64,000 nucleotides of DNA, taken from Bos javanicus (lineage: Eukaryota > Chordata > Mammalia > Artiodactyla > Bovidae). A program made the position numbers and the translations under genes. Shown here one piece after another: positions 1 to 10,969 of the stretch. A model generated the notes under the pieces. It did no database searches, was not told the origin of the DNA, and was given only the letters and a program-made list of their open reading frames with translations. The stretch lies in the NCBI RefSeq assembly GCF_032452875.1, contig NC_083878.1, positions 39,819,878 to 39,883,877 of the forward strand. Direction: 5' to 3'. Position 1 is the first letter of the stretch. Each line of letters opens with the position of its first letter.

Positions 1-744
1 TCAAAGATTATTCCTATAAATCATAAAGTTTCAGTTAAGCAAGATGAGTAAGTTCTAGAGATGTGATGTACAATATTCTACCTATGCTTTAAAACACTAT
101 TTTACACTCAAAGTTTTGTTAGGAGGGTATGTCTCAGGTTTTGTTCTTACCACAGTGTAGATAGATATAGATATAGGCATAGGTATAGATATGTATTTAA
201 ATGTAAAGCAAAAACAATATTAATTTATAACCTGGGTAGGGAAGTGATTTTAACATTTTGTTAAAATTTAGAAGCAATAAAAGAGAAGATGGATAATTTA
301 GCCACTTAAAAAAAGAACTTTTTGTAATAAGGAAAATGGAACAAGTGAAAGGAAAATATTTTCAACAAATATCACACAAAAAATAGGCTAACATAATCAC
401 TTACCTAACATAAAATGAGCTTTTAAAAAAATAAACACTGATCGGAATCCAAAATTATTATACAAATGTAGGCTCTCAGACACACAAAATAGTTAAGACA
501 GTTCACCAAATAAGATTTACCATCATAACATGTGAGAAGACTTTTTTTCTCATAATAAAATATGCAGATAAAATTTCTCTTGAAATTAGTCAAATATGTA
601 AAGCTAAACAACACACTCTGTTGGAGAGAAAGCAGTAGTATGAAGAAAGAAGAAAGAGAAGAAAAAAAAGAGAAAGCAGCAGTATGAAGAAAGCAGTAGT
701 CTAATTTATTCCTGTGGAAGTACAAAATTGGACTATACCTAAGA
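1..744. other. AT-rich DNA, no recognisable gene
   Basis: I recognise no gene or repeat family here beyond simple sequence. A degenerate AGATAT-type tract lies at 157-192. A purine-rich stretch at 603-700 holds two near-identical 24-base copies (626-649 and 670-693, one mismatch) about 44 bases apart. The only long reading frames are low-complexity and F/S/L-rich on the minus strand, as expected of A-rich DNA read backwards. Confidence 0.6.
157..192. repeat. AGATAT-type simple repeat
   Basis: Imperfect iterations of AGATAT and AGGTAT/AGGCAT form a short degenerate hexamer microsatellite. Confidence 0.7.
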
Positions 745-1400
745 AAGGGATTTGACAATTGTTAGGGAAATTATATAAATAGTCCTGTTTAGGCTTCAGA
801 GACCAAGCAGAGTAGACTCTGACCTTGCTTCTAACCTACCTAGACCCTACCCTGATGGTGAGTTGACTGAGTATTTGCCTGCTGTGAGTGCAAGACTTGC
901 AGCAGCTTAGATAAGATGGAAGAGGAATCTTGTGATGTTGAGCCCTTGGAGGGGACCTGGGCAACCAAACTCCAGGCTTAGTAACATTCTGAGTTTTACA
1001 TGACAATATCAACAGCATTAACATGAAACCAGAGCTGCAGTTTGGTCACAGATTGATGATGAAATCAGTTTGTGTCCTGGGATTATAAGCAGGAAGCCCC
1101 AGCTGCAATCTTTGAGGTCTTACCCATGCAGTGGATGCACTGCCTGGGACTTTTTCCCAATTGAGACTCCAGATGTGCTGTGATGGGACTTCCCAGTGCT
1201 GATTAAATCTGGCTGTTGGTCAAAACCCAATTTGGTGATGATTCCTCTGCTCTATTTCTCTTCTTTGAATGTTAGTATATTGAAAGTAAGCTAGATAATT
1301 CTCTAATAAATATTTGTATTATTTATCTGTAAATAGTGAGTGGCTTATTTTGTTAACAAATTCTTTGAACCTGAGATGAAAGCGAAAACTTTAGGCAAAA
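745..1400 (+). mobile_element. Possible ancient LTR (ERVL-like), unclassified
   Basis: This block is more GC-balanced than its flanks. It contains a TATA-like ATATAAATAG near 770 and an AATAAA at about 1303 followed by a T/A-rich run, which is the arrangement expected of a retroviral LTR. I could not place it in a named family, and no TSD is evident. It could also be an unrelated unique segment. Confidence 0.3.
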
Positions 1401-1752
1401 CAACAATTAGTACAAACATATCTTTTCTGCTCTGAATTCATCCTAAATATATACTCCACACTATAAAATATGTGTCCACAAGGTATGTGTGATGACATTA
1501 TATGTAAAAACAAATCATGGGAAATACCAATACCCACCCACTGGAAACGGTACAAACAATGCAGTGGGTATCACACAGCTGGGACTTATGCAGTTATTAC
1601 AATATCTGGAAGGAGCCACTTGATCTGACATGGATGACTTCCAGGATGTTCTGTTAAGTAAAAAAAAAAAATTTAAAGTAAAAGAAATCTTAGGTTTATC
1701 TCTATGTTTTGGTTCAGTGAGACATTTTCTGTAAGTTTAAATAAATTTCTCT

Positions 1753-1950
1753 GCGTGTGTGTTAGTAGCTCAGTCGTGTCCAAATCTTTGCAACTCCATG
1801 GGTTATAGCCCACCAGCCTCCTATGTCCATGGGATTCTCCAGGCAAGAATCCTGGAGTGGGTAGCTATTCCCTTCTCCAGGGGATCTTCCCAACTAGAGT
1901 TTCCTGCACCACAGGTAGATGCTTTACCGTCTGAGTCAACAGGGAAGCCC
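1753..1950 (-). mobile_element. Bov-tA SINE
   Basis: Read on the minus strand, the copy starts with the tRNA-Glu-like head (GGGCTTCCCTGTTGACTCAG), passes the box-B-like region and the GATCCCCTGGAGAAGG linker, and ends in the BovB-derived body (GACACGACTGAGC). About 198 bp, near full length and moderately diverged. The 64-residue plus-strand reading frame in it is not a gene. Confidence 0.9.
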
Positions 1951-2336
1951 TAAATGAGTTTTAATTATTTCACATGGGTTTTGATACTTACACTCAAAAG
2001 AATATCAATCAGCACACTAATTGTAAAGGATAACACCCACTTTTGTCTTTAATCCTTCTCCACGGTAAGATGAAACCAAAAATATAGCTTTTAAGAAATC
2101 AACTGCTCAATCTGATACAGCTCCAACACCCTCAAGAGAATTTCATTTTGCAGGAACAAGTTTTCTTCTTTTTAAATCCTATTTTCTCTCATTTTCTTGT
2201 CAGTTCCTGTGTGTACTCTATGTCCACTTTGCCAAATGCCACATTTATATGACTGAGTTTCAGGTGATGAGAGCAAGGTCAATAAACCTCTATCCTCTCC
2301 AACAATCATATCTCTACATTAATATTGGAAGAAGTA

Positions 2337-2549
2337 GCCAGGTTCGATGCACGATACTGGATGCTTGGGGCTAGTGCACTGGGACAACCCAGAGGGATGG
2401 TATGGGGAGGGAGGAGGGAGGAGGGTTCAGGATGGGAAACACATGTATACCTGTGATGGATTCATTTTGATATTTGGCAAAACTAATATAATTATGTAAA
2501 GTTTAAAAATAAAATTAAAAAAAATAATTAAATGGTAAAAAAAAAAAGA
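2337..2549 (+). mobile_element. L1 (L1_BT type) 3' UTR, 5'-truncated
   Basis: The segment matches the ruminant L1 3' UTR that recurs on the minus strand at 23520-23685 and 51640-51840 of this window: a GGGAGGGAGGAGGGAGG purine tract, a GATGGATTCATTTTGATATT block, AATAAAATTAAA and an A-rich tail. About 200 bp, severely 5'-truncated. Confidence 0.88.
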
Positions 2550-3697
2550 AATGAATATAAACATTTCCTAAAATATAAGGCTTCCTGATATAACACTGAG
2601 GAAGAAAAAATTAAACACATCTTGCTATTTTTTTAAAAATAAGCTACACTATCCTGATAGAAAATTGAATATTTTTAACAATTATAATGTGAACTGTCTC
2701 AAAATGCTTATGGCATTGATGGCATTGAGAATGGATCTACCACCTCTAGACTGGAAGCATGGGTCAGATGGGATAGATGATTATAAAGGGATCATTTATT
2801 CTGACCTTTTAATGTTTAATGAGACATTAATGAGGTAGTTCAAATATCTAGGCTAAAAACAACTTGGATTCTATCACAGAGTTGGCAGAGACAAACCAAC
2901 TAGACAGTTCTTAAGGAGTTAATTCCTTTCATATGACTTCACTCAGTCAAGGTTATATTCAAGTCACCTTTTTAAAGTAAATTCTCTGTTTTCCCACTCC
3001 ACAAATCTATTCTGCTTTTCCGGTGTAGTATTTGCATTTCTTAAAAATAATCAGGGGAGATTTTAAATTTATGAGTTTGGAAAGGAACTTTCTTTAACTC
3101 CCATATATTCTTAAGAAACTGATTCTGAATAGATTTCATGTCTCTTCACAGTTTCAAATCTTTCAGAAAATATCTGGGGGATACTACTCATTCACATTAA
3201 CTTGTATACAGCATTCACCTTTTTGCTCTGTCGACTGAAAAAAAAAAAAAAAAACACCCACAAAGTAAGAGCTGTGAGTTTCTGTTTTTTCTTTCCTAAG
3301 GACTTGCTGAGGACTGTAGTCCAGGAGCAGGGGAGCTGCTGTGTGTGTTGCAGGGTGAGGACACCAGTAAAGGGCCATGTACAGTCAAGCACTGCCGCAC
3401 AGCTTCCTACTGTCTTACATACCTCCGTTCATTCATTTTGCCTGTGTGACCCCTACCACTGCCTTAAGGGTTTCTCAAGGAGGCTTCAGGGCTCTAGGTC
3501 CCTTACCACCAAAACAGCTTCACTTTAACTAGTTTTATATATTGGCCTCCCAAATAAGATTTCTCTGAAGATTTTCTGCTAACAACAGTTTGAAGATTTA
3601 GATTAAATAATAAATTTTAAAATGTAACTTTTGAGCACCTGATGGTAGAGGAAAGCCACTTTAAATTTTTCTTTAGATAGAATTTATAGGTAATCTC
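2550..3697. other. Unassigned sequence
   Basis: No gene or repeat family recognised. An A17-type run at about 3238-3254 is followed by about 280 bp of more GC-rich DNA with a 108-residue plus-strand reading frame. That frame begins in a homopolymer-flanked K-rich stretch, has no recognisable domain and no splice context that I can defend, so I do not call it a gene. Confidence 0.5.
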
Positions 3698-4002
3698 GGA
3701 GAAGGCAATGGCAACCCACTCCAGTACTCTTGCCTAGAAAATGGATGGAGGAAATGAAAATGCTCCTCCTGCCATGTACGGAGGAGCCTGGTAGGCTGCA
3801 GTCCATGGGGTCGCTAAGAGTCGGACACGACTGAGCGACTTCACTTTCACTTTTCACTTTCATGCGTTGGAGAAGGAAATGGCAACCCACTCTAGTGTTC
3901 TTGCCTGGAGAATCCCAGGGACGGCGGGGCGTGGTGGGCTGCTGTCTATGGGGTCGCACAGAGTTGGACACGACTGAAGCGACTTAGCAGCAGCAGCAAC
4001 AG
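3698..4002 (+). mobile_element. BOV-A2 SINE with an aberrant first monomer
   Basis: Two BovB-derived monomers in tandem. The first ends GACACGACTGAGCGACTTCA. The second starts at about 3870 (GGAGAAGGAAATGGCAACCC) and ends GACTTAGCAGCAGCAGCAAC, the usual BOV-A2 tail with a CAG microsatellite. In the first monomer the usual TCCCATGGACGG segment is replaced by about 35 bases that can fold (GGAGGA at 3747-3752 opposite TCCTCC at 3764-3769). Confidence 0.92.
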
Positions 4003-4149
4003 TCAAGCACACATCTTGGTAGGTTACTGCTAGTCAGAAGGAACAGATTTCTCAACCAGTGATTTTACTACTATTCTGAGTTTGGAAAGATAGAAGAATC
4101 CAGGTTCATAAACATTTTCTCCTGAAATGTTTCTAGTTATCTAGGGGCT

Positions 4150-4316
4150 GCGGCTGCTGCTGCTGCTAAGTCACTTCAGTCGTGTCCGACTCTGTGCGAC
4201 TCCATAGACAGCAGCCCACCAGGCTCCCCCGTCCCTGGGATTCTCCAGGCAAGAACACTGGAGTGGGTTGCCATTTCCTTCTCCAATGCATGAAAGTGAA
4301 AAGTGAAGTCACTCAG
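4150..4316 (-). mobile_element. BOV-A2 SINE, partial (one monomer)
   Basis: Minus-strand copy: the plus strand shows the GCT-repeat tail (4151-4168) then AAGTCACTTCAGTCGTGTCC and the monomer body. Flanked by an approximate TSD, TCTAGGGGCT (4140-4149) and TCTATGGGCT (4317-4326), 9 of 10 identical. Lies about 150 bp from the plus-strand BOV-A2 at 3698-4002, in inverted orientation. Confidence 0.9.
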
Positions 4317-4326
4317 TCTATGGGCT

Positions 4327-4899
4327 AGTAATACCTGTTTTCCCAGAGCCTCATTCTTATCTTTGTCTTTAATTCCTTTCAGGGTGTCTTAGAGGTCAAT
4401 AAATATAGGGACTAATTACTTGATTCTTGTAGAACTGGATGGTGGGCAATATTCTTTGCTTTACAGAGTCTACAGGCTATCCATATAAAGGAACTTCCTT
4501 GGGAAATAATTCTACTGGTTTCTTAGCTATTTCCCATTTGGAGGCGACAGTAAGAAACAGATTTCCCAAAGAACATAGGGTAGTAAAAGACTTTCAGAGG
4601 GAAATGAACAACTGTGTTATATTTTGCAAATGCTGTCTCTTGGCAAGCAGAGTTTTCAGAGTTTTCAGCTTGAAATTCACACTTACTTGTTCACAATATT
4701 TTAAAAAAGAGAAAAAGAAAAATTCTATTTGTTGACCTAAAAAATGAAAAAAGTATATGGTTTAGGTATGAAAAAAATTATCTTTCTCATAATCTCAGAC
4801 ATTTCAAAAATTCAAGACACTATTTTAAATAAATGCTATTTATTTTCATGATAGTCGACTTGAGGGTATTTGTGTTGAAACATTTTATCAAGGAGGAAG
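4327..4899. other. Unassigned sequence
   Basis: A 98-residue plus-strand frame (4439-4735) is present. It has no recognisable domain, ends in an A-rich tract and shows no evidence of being coding. No repeat family recognised. Confidence 0.5.
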
Positions 4900-6135
4900 G
4901 AAATTTCCTCCACCATCTCAGGTTCTTCTGGTGATCTAAGAATTAAAATGACATGAGACACCTTAGCAGGAAAAAATCAAACAGATTTTTAATAATATGT
5001 TTACATGGAAGAGACCCAGAGGAACTGATAACTTGCCAAAATGGCTGATGCCATCACCTTAAAGCCATCTTTGGCTAAAGACAAAAGATGTTGGGGGGAA
5101 CAGTTTAGGACTGCAAAGGGGAAAAAGGAAAGTCATATGAAGATGGAAAAGCAACTCAATGGTAAACAAATGTTTGCTGACCCATGCAGAAACAATGGGG
5201 CACAGAGATGAATTCTAGCAAAGAGACTTTGCTGGTTTCATCCCTATCTACACACCTAGTTCATATTAGGGCTATCTATGGTGATCATCATAAAAAAAGT
5301 TGGCTTAAAACTCAACATTAGAAAAACTAAGATCATAGCATCTGGTCCTATCACTTCATGGCAAATAGATGGGAAAACAATGGAAACAGTGACAGACTTT
5401 ATTTTGGGGGGCTCCAAAATCACTGCAGATGGTGAATGTTGCCTTGAAATTAAAAGACACTTACTCCTTGGAAGAAAAGCTATGACCAACCTAGACAGCA
5501 TATTAAAAAGCAGAGACATTACTTTGCCAACAAAGGTCCATCTAGTCAAAGTTATGGTTTTCCAGTAGTCATGTATGGATGTGAGAGTTGGACTATAAAG
5601 AAAGTTGATCACCGAAGAATTGATGCTTTTGAACTGTGGTGTTGGAAAGTCCCTTGGACTGCAAGGAGATCCAACCAGTCCATCCTAAAGGAAATCAATC
5701 CTGAATATTCACTGGAAGGACTGATGAAGCTGAAATTCCAATACTTTGCTCACCTGATGTGAAGAACTGACTCATGTGAAAAGACCCTGATGCTGGGAAA
5801 AATTGAAGGCAGGAGAAGAAGGATACAACAGAGGATAAGATTGTTGGATGACATCACTGACTTGCTGGACATGAGTTTGAGCAAGCTCTGGGAGTTGGTG
5901 ATGGACAGGGAAGCCAGGCATGCTGTAGTCCATAGGGTCAAAAAGAGTTGGCCACAACTGAGACACTGAAGTGAACTGATAGTGATCAACCCTGTCCTTT
6001 GTATATGTTCTTTTAGGCAGATAGAGGGAAGGTAAAATCGTTGTCTTGAGTCTTTCTCTGAGGTCTGATTATTTTCAGCTTAAAATAATCTGCATGCTAG
6101 AGACATTTTGGGGTGGCAAATTTTGTTCTCCTACA
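4900..6135 (-). mobile_element. ERVL-like LTR, minus strand, split by BovB
   Basis: On the minus strand the block starts TGTAGGAGAAC (6135 downward), continues with a CACCCC-rich segment, and resumes beyond the BovB at 5288-5982 to a pyrimidine-rich end near 4900. The two halves flank the BovB exactly at its 7-base TSD, so they were once contiguous. The start and the overall composition fit an old ERVL-class LTR. The family name is not secured. Confidence 0.45.
5288..5982 (+). mobile_element. BovB (RTE) LINE, 5'-truncated
   Basis: Encodes the C-terminal part of the BovB ORF2 protein downstream of the reverse transcriptase palm. Recognisable stretches are KVGLKLNIRKTKI, GSKITADGECC, KSRDITLPTKV and YGCESWTIKK, followed by the 3' end. 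Broken by a stop at about 5568 and by further changes. The 7-base TSD GTGATCA occurs at 5281-5287 and 5983-5989. Inserted into the surrounding LTR. Confidence 0.95.
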
Positions 6136-6417
6136 GTTTTCTATCTTCTCTGATTAAAACAGCTATTTGTTAAACTATTATTCCTAAGAAGAAAATACTA
6201 CTTACAAACAGTTTGCAAGAAAAGCCAATTTTCTATATTAAAAATATCGCTAAACCTCATCAAAATTTGATTTTGAATATTTAATTATTTTCAACACTTC
6301 AGAGTTCCACATATTAAGAAAACATTTGTAATTAACTTTTTAAAAAGATTCTTATTTTTAAACTGGGACTTGCAGACAATTACTCTGCAATATTTACATT
6401 TTTAAAAATGAATAAGC

Positions 6418-6623
6418 TGATGGCTCCTTTGGTAAAGAATCCACCTGCTATGCAGGAGACACAGGAGATGCAGGTTCAATCCCTGGGTCAGGAAGATCCC
6501 CTGGAGAAAGAAATGGCAACCTCGCCAGTATTCTTACCTATAAAATCCCATGGTCTGAGGGGCCTGGCAGGCTATAGTCCATAGAATCACAGAGTTGGAC
6601 ACAACCGAGCACACACACACAAT
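6418..6623 (+). mobile_element. Bov-tA SINE
   Basis: tRNA-like head (GGTAAAGAATCCACCTGC), the GATCCCCTGGAGAAAG linker, body, and a 3' end running into a short CA repeat (about 6610-6620). Diverged from the other copies, so relatively old. Confidence 0.88.
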
Positions 6624-6785
6624 CAACGTTCTACAGAAACCTGAAAACATATTTATTCAATGCAGAATTTCTGCAATGACTGGTATAAGCAGATTCAGAT
6701 GGGTTATCCTAAAGATCATTCTAAATGTAATGATGAAGAGTTATGCAGCTTTACCAGGATTACCATTCCCCAATATTTGACTTGG

Positions 6786-6923
6786 AGAAGGAAATGGCAA
6801 CCCACTCCAATGGTCTTGCCTGGAGAATCCCAGGGACGGGGGAGCCTGGTAGGCTGCCATCTATGGGGTCGCACAGAGTCAGACACAACTGAAGTGACTT
6901 AGTAGCAGCAGCAGTAGCAGCAG
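6786..6923 (+). mobile_element. BOV-A2 SINE, single monomer with tail
   Basis: Monomer plus GACTTAG and AGC-rich tail. Bounded by a perfect 12-base TSD, TATTTGACTTGG, at 6774-6785 and 6924-6935. The TSD proves it is a genuine insertion of a one-monomer form and not a degraded two-monomer copy. Confidence 0.95.
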
Positions 6924-6935
6924 TATTTGACTTGG

Positions 6936-8109
6936 GATAGGAATCAAATCTAATTTTACAGTTTGGTAAGAAAAATCTGGCTACTGTAGAGGAATAAACA
7001 AATACTTAAATGAGACTGAATCCCACTGCATCCTTTGTTCTCATTGACACTGAGCACAACAAGGTATTGTCTACTCTCCATGTTTCCAGTTTCATTTGTG
7101 ATGAACATGGCATGGGGAGAGAACTACACTGAGGGTCAAAAGGTAAATTTTGGCCTCAACACCAATTGAAATTTTCTAATTTTGCTTAGGCTTATGTTGT
7201 TTCTATGAAAAGTATGTAGTAGCTCCAGGCAACACAATCCCAATTGTTCTCTAAAGTAGTAACTAGCTTCATACTGAACATTGTAAATTACAAACTAACA
7301 TAAACTTTATGTAAATAAATCTGTTGATCTTCTGACTGCCATAGGATGATGGAAGAATCTAAATAACATTGATGCCAATTACTTGAAATTTCAAATTAAT
7401 ATGTAGTAACACAAAAATTATTTTAAATCCTTATTATCTGAATTCTATGCCAAAGTTTCTGATAATTTCTGAAGATAGCTCTCAGGATGCTGCTTCTAAG
7501 CTGCTAAATTGTTGTTATAATAGAAATTTTTATTAAACCTGGGAAAGTTTTAGTGAGGTAAGCACTCTCCAGAAATACTGTAGATGAGAAAAAAAAAAGA
7601 AAAGGTGAGATACTACCCTGATGGCTTATTGAGTGCAGTATAAGTAAATTAATCATCCTTGCTGTGTCTGACATGATAAAGTTGTTTGGCACAAATAAGG
7701 ACATATATAAAATTGATGGGCAATTTCTTTGGAATTACAATTGAGATGGGATGAGCTGCCAAGATTCCTTTTATAAAGCAATTTCACAACCATTCTCTTG
7801 GGCTGAGAGTCTTGTCAGATAATGTTAAAGTCAGGCTTGTTTAAAACATGCATACCCAGGGTACACACCAGCTGAAATCAGACAGGAAGTGTCAAAATCT
7901 AACCCTAATTATCCAAAACAGAGTCAATTCAAGTAATTCAGAAAGACCTCTGGGGTGGGAATTAGGAACCTTGATTTATTAAATCAGCTAGAGCTATATC
8001 ATTCACTGGTGATCTTTGCTAGTTCCTCAAGCCTTCTTGGGCTCTATTATCTCATTTATGAAATACAGACTCTGGTGTAAGTCAGTGGTTTTCCACCTCA
8101 CAATCTGCT
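6936..8109. other. Unassigned sequence with faint ancient-repeat traces
   Basis: No gene seen. Around 7935-7990 the text resembles a MER5A-like hAT fragment (CTCTGGGGTGGG-type core), and around 8020-8075 a MIR-like core. Both are too short and diverged to call firmly. Confidence 0.35.
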
Positions 8110-8139
8110 ATCAACTGAATTACGTGTCCCTCAAAATCA

Positions 8140-8157
8140 TATAATATATATATATAT
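8140..8157. repeat. (TA)n tract at SINE insertion point
   Basis: AT dinucleotide run immediately 5' of the Bov-tA. A CATATATGTATATT sequence reappears after the SINE 3' end (about 9048-9061), which may be the diverged TSD. Confidence 0.6.
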
Positions 8158-9044
8158 AGGGCTTCACTGGTGGCTCAGCTGGTAAAGAATCTGCCCAAAA
8201 TGTGGGAGACCTGAGTTCAGTCCCTCAGGTTGGGAAGATCCCCTGGAGAAAGAAATGGCTGTCCACTCCAGCATTGTGGCCTGGAGAATTTCGTGAACTG
8301 CATAATTCATAGGGTTGCAAAATTGGACATGATGGCTTCAAGCTCAACATTCAGAAAACTAAGATCATGGCATCTGGTCCCATCACTTCATGGGAAATAG
8401 ATGGGGAAACAGTGTCAGACTTTATTTTTTGGGACTGCAAAATCACTGCAGATGGTGACTGCAGCCATGAAATTAAACGATGCTTACTCCTTGGAAGGAA
8501 AATTATGACCAACCTAGATAGCATATTGAAAAGGAGAGAGATTACTTTGCCAACAAAGGTCCGTCTAGTCAAGGCTATGGTTTTTCCAGTGGTCATGTAT
8601 GGATGTGAGAGTTGGACTGTGAAGAAGGCTGAGTGCCGAAGAATTGATGCTTTTGAACTGTGGTGTTGGAGAAGACTCTTGAGAGTCCCTTGGACTGCAA
8701 GGAGATCCAACCAGTTCATTCTGAAGGAGATCAGCCCTGGGTGTTCTTTGGAAGGACTGATGCTAAAGCTGAAACTCCAGTACTTTGGCCACCTCATGCG
8801 AAGAGTTGACTCATTGGAAAAGACTCTGATGCTGGGAGGGATTGGGGGCAGGAGGAGAAGGGGATGACAGAGGATGAGATGGCTGGATGGTATCACTGAC
8901 TCGATGGACGTGAGTTTGAGTGAACTCCGGGAGTTGGTGATGAACAGGGAGGCCTGGCGTACTGCGATTCATGGGGTCGCAAAGAGTCAGACACGACTGA
9001 GCGACTGAACTGAACTGAACTGAACTGAGCGACTTTCACTTTCT
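8158..9044 (+). mobile_element. Bov-tA SINE interrupted by BovB
   Basis: Head and body at 8158-8333 (GGGCTTCACTGGTGGCTCAG onward) break off at GGACATGAT. The expected SINE continuation ACTGAGCGACTTTCACTTTC appears only at about 9024-9044, after the BovB. One SINE has therefore been split near its 3' end by a later BovB. Confidence 0.88.
8334..9023 (+). mobile_element. BovB (RTE) LINE, 5'-truncated
   Basis: Covers the C-terminal ORF2 region: a 166-residue open stretch at 8367-8867 with DCKITADGDCSHEIKR, REITLPTKVRLVKAMVFPVV, YGCESWTVKKAE, RVPWTARRSNQ and LKLQYFGHLMRR. Ends in GAACTGAACTGAACTGAACT repeats. Better preserved than the 5.3 kb copy and lacks the reverse transcriptase catalytic motifs. 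Confidence 0.95.
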
Positions 9045-9432
9045 TTCATATATGTATATTAAGTGCTAACCCTCATTACCTCAAAATGTGATCTTATTTG
9101 GAAATAGGGTCTTTGCGGGTGTAATTAACTAACTATGGTTTGGATGAAATCATACTGGAGTAGGGTGGCCAACATAATTAGTTTAAATTTGAAAGGTCAC
9201 TGAAAAATAGGACAGTTAATCAGGCATTGAGAAGAGACATGTCAGTAACATGTCAGTTTTAATTTGGTAAGTTAAGATCAAATTTTATAAAAAAAGCATG
9301 ACTTAACTATTCTATATAGATAGCACAAATTTTAAAAAGTGTTTTGGGGATTAGACTTATTTTAACTACTAAACAATCACAGGTCATGTGATAAATAATT
9401 TTTTATGGGAGAAAAATCCTACCCAATTTAGG

Positions 9433-9925
9433 CAAAGATAGAACTACACTGTGGTAGGCTGAATATTTGTCTCCAAAGTTATCCAAGTTCTAAAACTTAA
9501 AGCTTGTGAATCTTATTGCTTGGGCAGTTGAGATTTTGCAGATAGGATTAAATTAAAGATCTTGCAGAAGGTTAGCATGGCTTATTTGATGGGCTTCAAT
9601 GTAACTACCAATGTTCTTATAAAAGTATTGAAGAGGGAGATTTAACTATACAAGAGATATAGGAAATATGATGATTGCACAAGAGGCTGGTGTGATGCCA
9701 GAAAGAGATTATGAATGTGAGAATGCAGAATCCTCCAGAAGCCAGAAAAAGGGAAAAATCAGATTCACTTCTCAAAGCCTCCTGAAGCAACCAGCTGACA
9801 TGCTGACTTTAGTCCAGTGAAACTGACTTCAGACTTCTGACTTCCAAAATTGTAAGATAATAAATTGGTGTTGCTTTAAGCTACTATAAGTTGCAACAGC
9901 AAAAGGAAAGTAATAAATACAACAT
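9433..9925 (+). mobile_element. MLT1 (MaLR) LTR
   Basis: Near full-length old LTR. Begins TGGTAGGCTGAATA, has TTTGCAGATAGGATTAAATT, GGCTTCAATGTAACTACCAA and TTCTTATAAAAG in the middle, then AGCCTCCTGAAG, TTCAGACTTCTGACTTCCAA, ACTGTAAGATAATAAAT-like text (GTAAGATAATAAATTGGTGT) and the GCTACTATAAGTTGCAACAG end. The order matches the MLT1 LTR organisation. Confidence 0.88.
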
Positions 9926-9929
9926 TTTT

Positions 9930-10969
9930 CACATTCTTCTCTCTGAATTAGCATTCTTTTCTCATTCTATTTAATTCCCTCTCAGTCTAAAATAATCTAG
10001 GCAGTCTTCAACTAGTTAACACCAATTTTTTTTAACCCAATGGACTGCTTAAGAATGAATGATTCATTAATAGATAAGGCAGCATTTCTCTGTTTTACTG
10101 TGAAGGAAACAGTTTTCCACTTATTTAAACCAAAGTGGGAGGGCAGATACATATTGCACATGTCAGGTATTATGTACAATGAATAAGCACCATGAATAAG
10201 AAATATGGGAGTCATTGATACATCCAATATAGGCGACACGCTACTACTATTAAAACTCTCATTTAGGGGGTTTTGTGGGGGCCTTTCAAATCACACTACC
10301 TATATTTGGTGTTGTATAAACAGATGCTTTAAAATTCTCTGAGCATTTTGAAATACATAAATTGCAATAATGGTGTTCATTCTCTTTTCTAATCTAAAAT
10401 TGAAAATCTCTTGCATTTTAAGAGATCTCAATACATTTGAAATCAGTGAAAAACACAGGTTATCCACCTGGTGATTATCATTAATTAGAGTCAAATTATG
10501 AATAAAGAAATAAAATCCCCCAAAATAAAAAGCTATTTTCTGGCTTGATTCTCTCATTCTTGGTGAAATGGCCACTGTAGCACATAATTCTAAGAAAGGA
10601 TAAAAGGAGATTCATTTTCTTTGAGGAATTCAAGGTCATGCTATAATGTTGTGAAGTTTTTTTTTTTTTTTAATGGGAGGAAGACTTTTATTCTATTATT
10701 ATAATAATATCATCATATTGTGCCAGTAAAGTGAGCAAAATGTTAAAGGAAAAAAGAACAGATCAACTGAATAAAAATTGAAAATAAAGAGAAGGTTTAA
10801 AAAATAGGGAGAGGAAAAAAAAGATACATTCCTTACAGAGAAAAACATAATAATTGCAAATTTCTTGGGAACAAAACAAATCAAAAGTCAATGGAACAAT
10901 ATTCTTAAATGATAAAACTATACCACACAAACTCAACAAATCTCTAAAGGATTCATTAATCTTTTGAAG
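9930..10969. other. Unassigned AT-rich sequence
   Basis: No gene or firm repeat match. The 91- and 75-residue minus-strand frames around 10000-10575 are AT-driven and have no recognisable domain. Confidence 0.5.

Larger units (their letters stand above)
8110..9250 (+). mobile_element. MLT1-like MaLR LTR fragment, interrupted
   Basis: Right part (about 9065-9180): the TTATTTGGAAATAGGGTCTT block followed by GTAATTAACTAA and CATACTGGAGTAGGGTGG, typical of MaLR LTRs. Left part (about 8110-8145) carries GTGTCCCTCAAAATCATAT. The two parts are separated by a Bov-tA that itself contains a BovB. Confidence 0.6.

Noticed and set aside
3202..3528. 108-residue plus-strand frame
   Set aside because: Begins in an A-rich homopolymer context, with no domain, no splice signals and no conserved pattern visible.
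8158..8333. tRNA-Glu-like sequence (also at the other Bov-tA heads)
   Set aside because: These are SINE heads fused to BovB-derived bodies, not tRNA genes. The acceptor stem is incomplete.
9000..9025. GAACTGAACTGAACTGAACT as an independent microsatellite
   Set aside because: It is the normal BovB 3' repeat.
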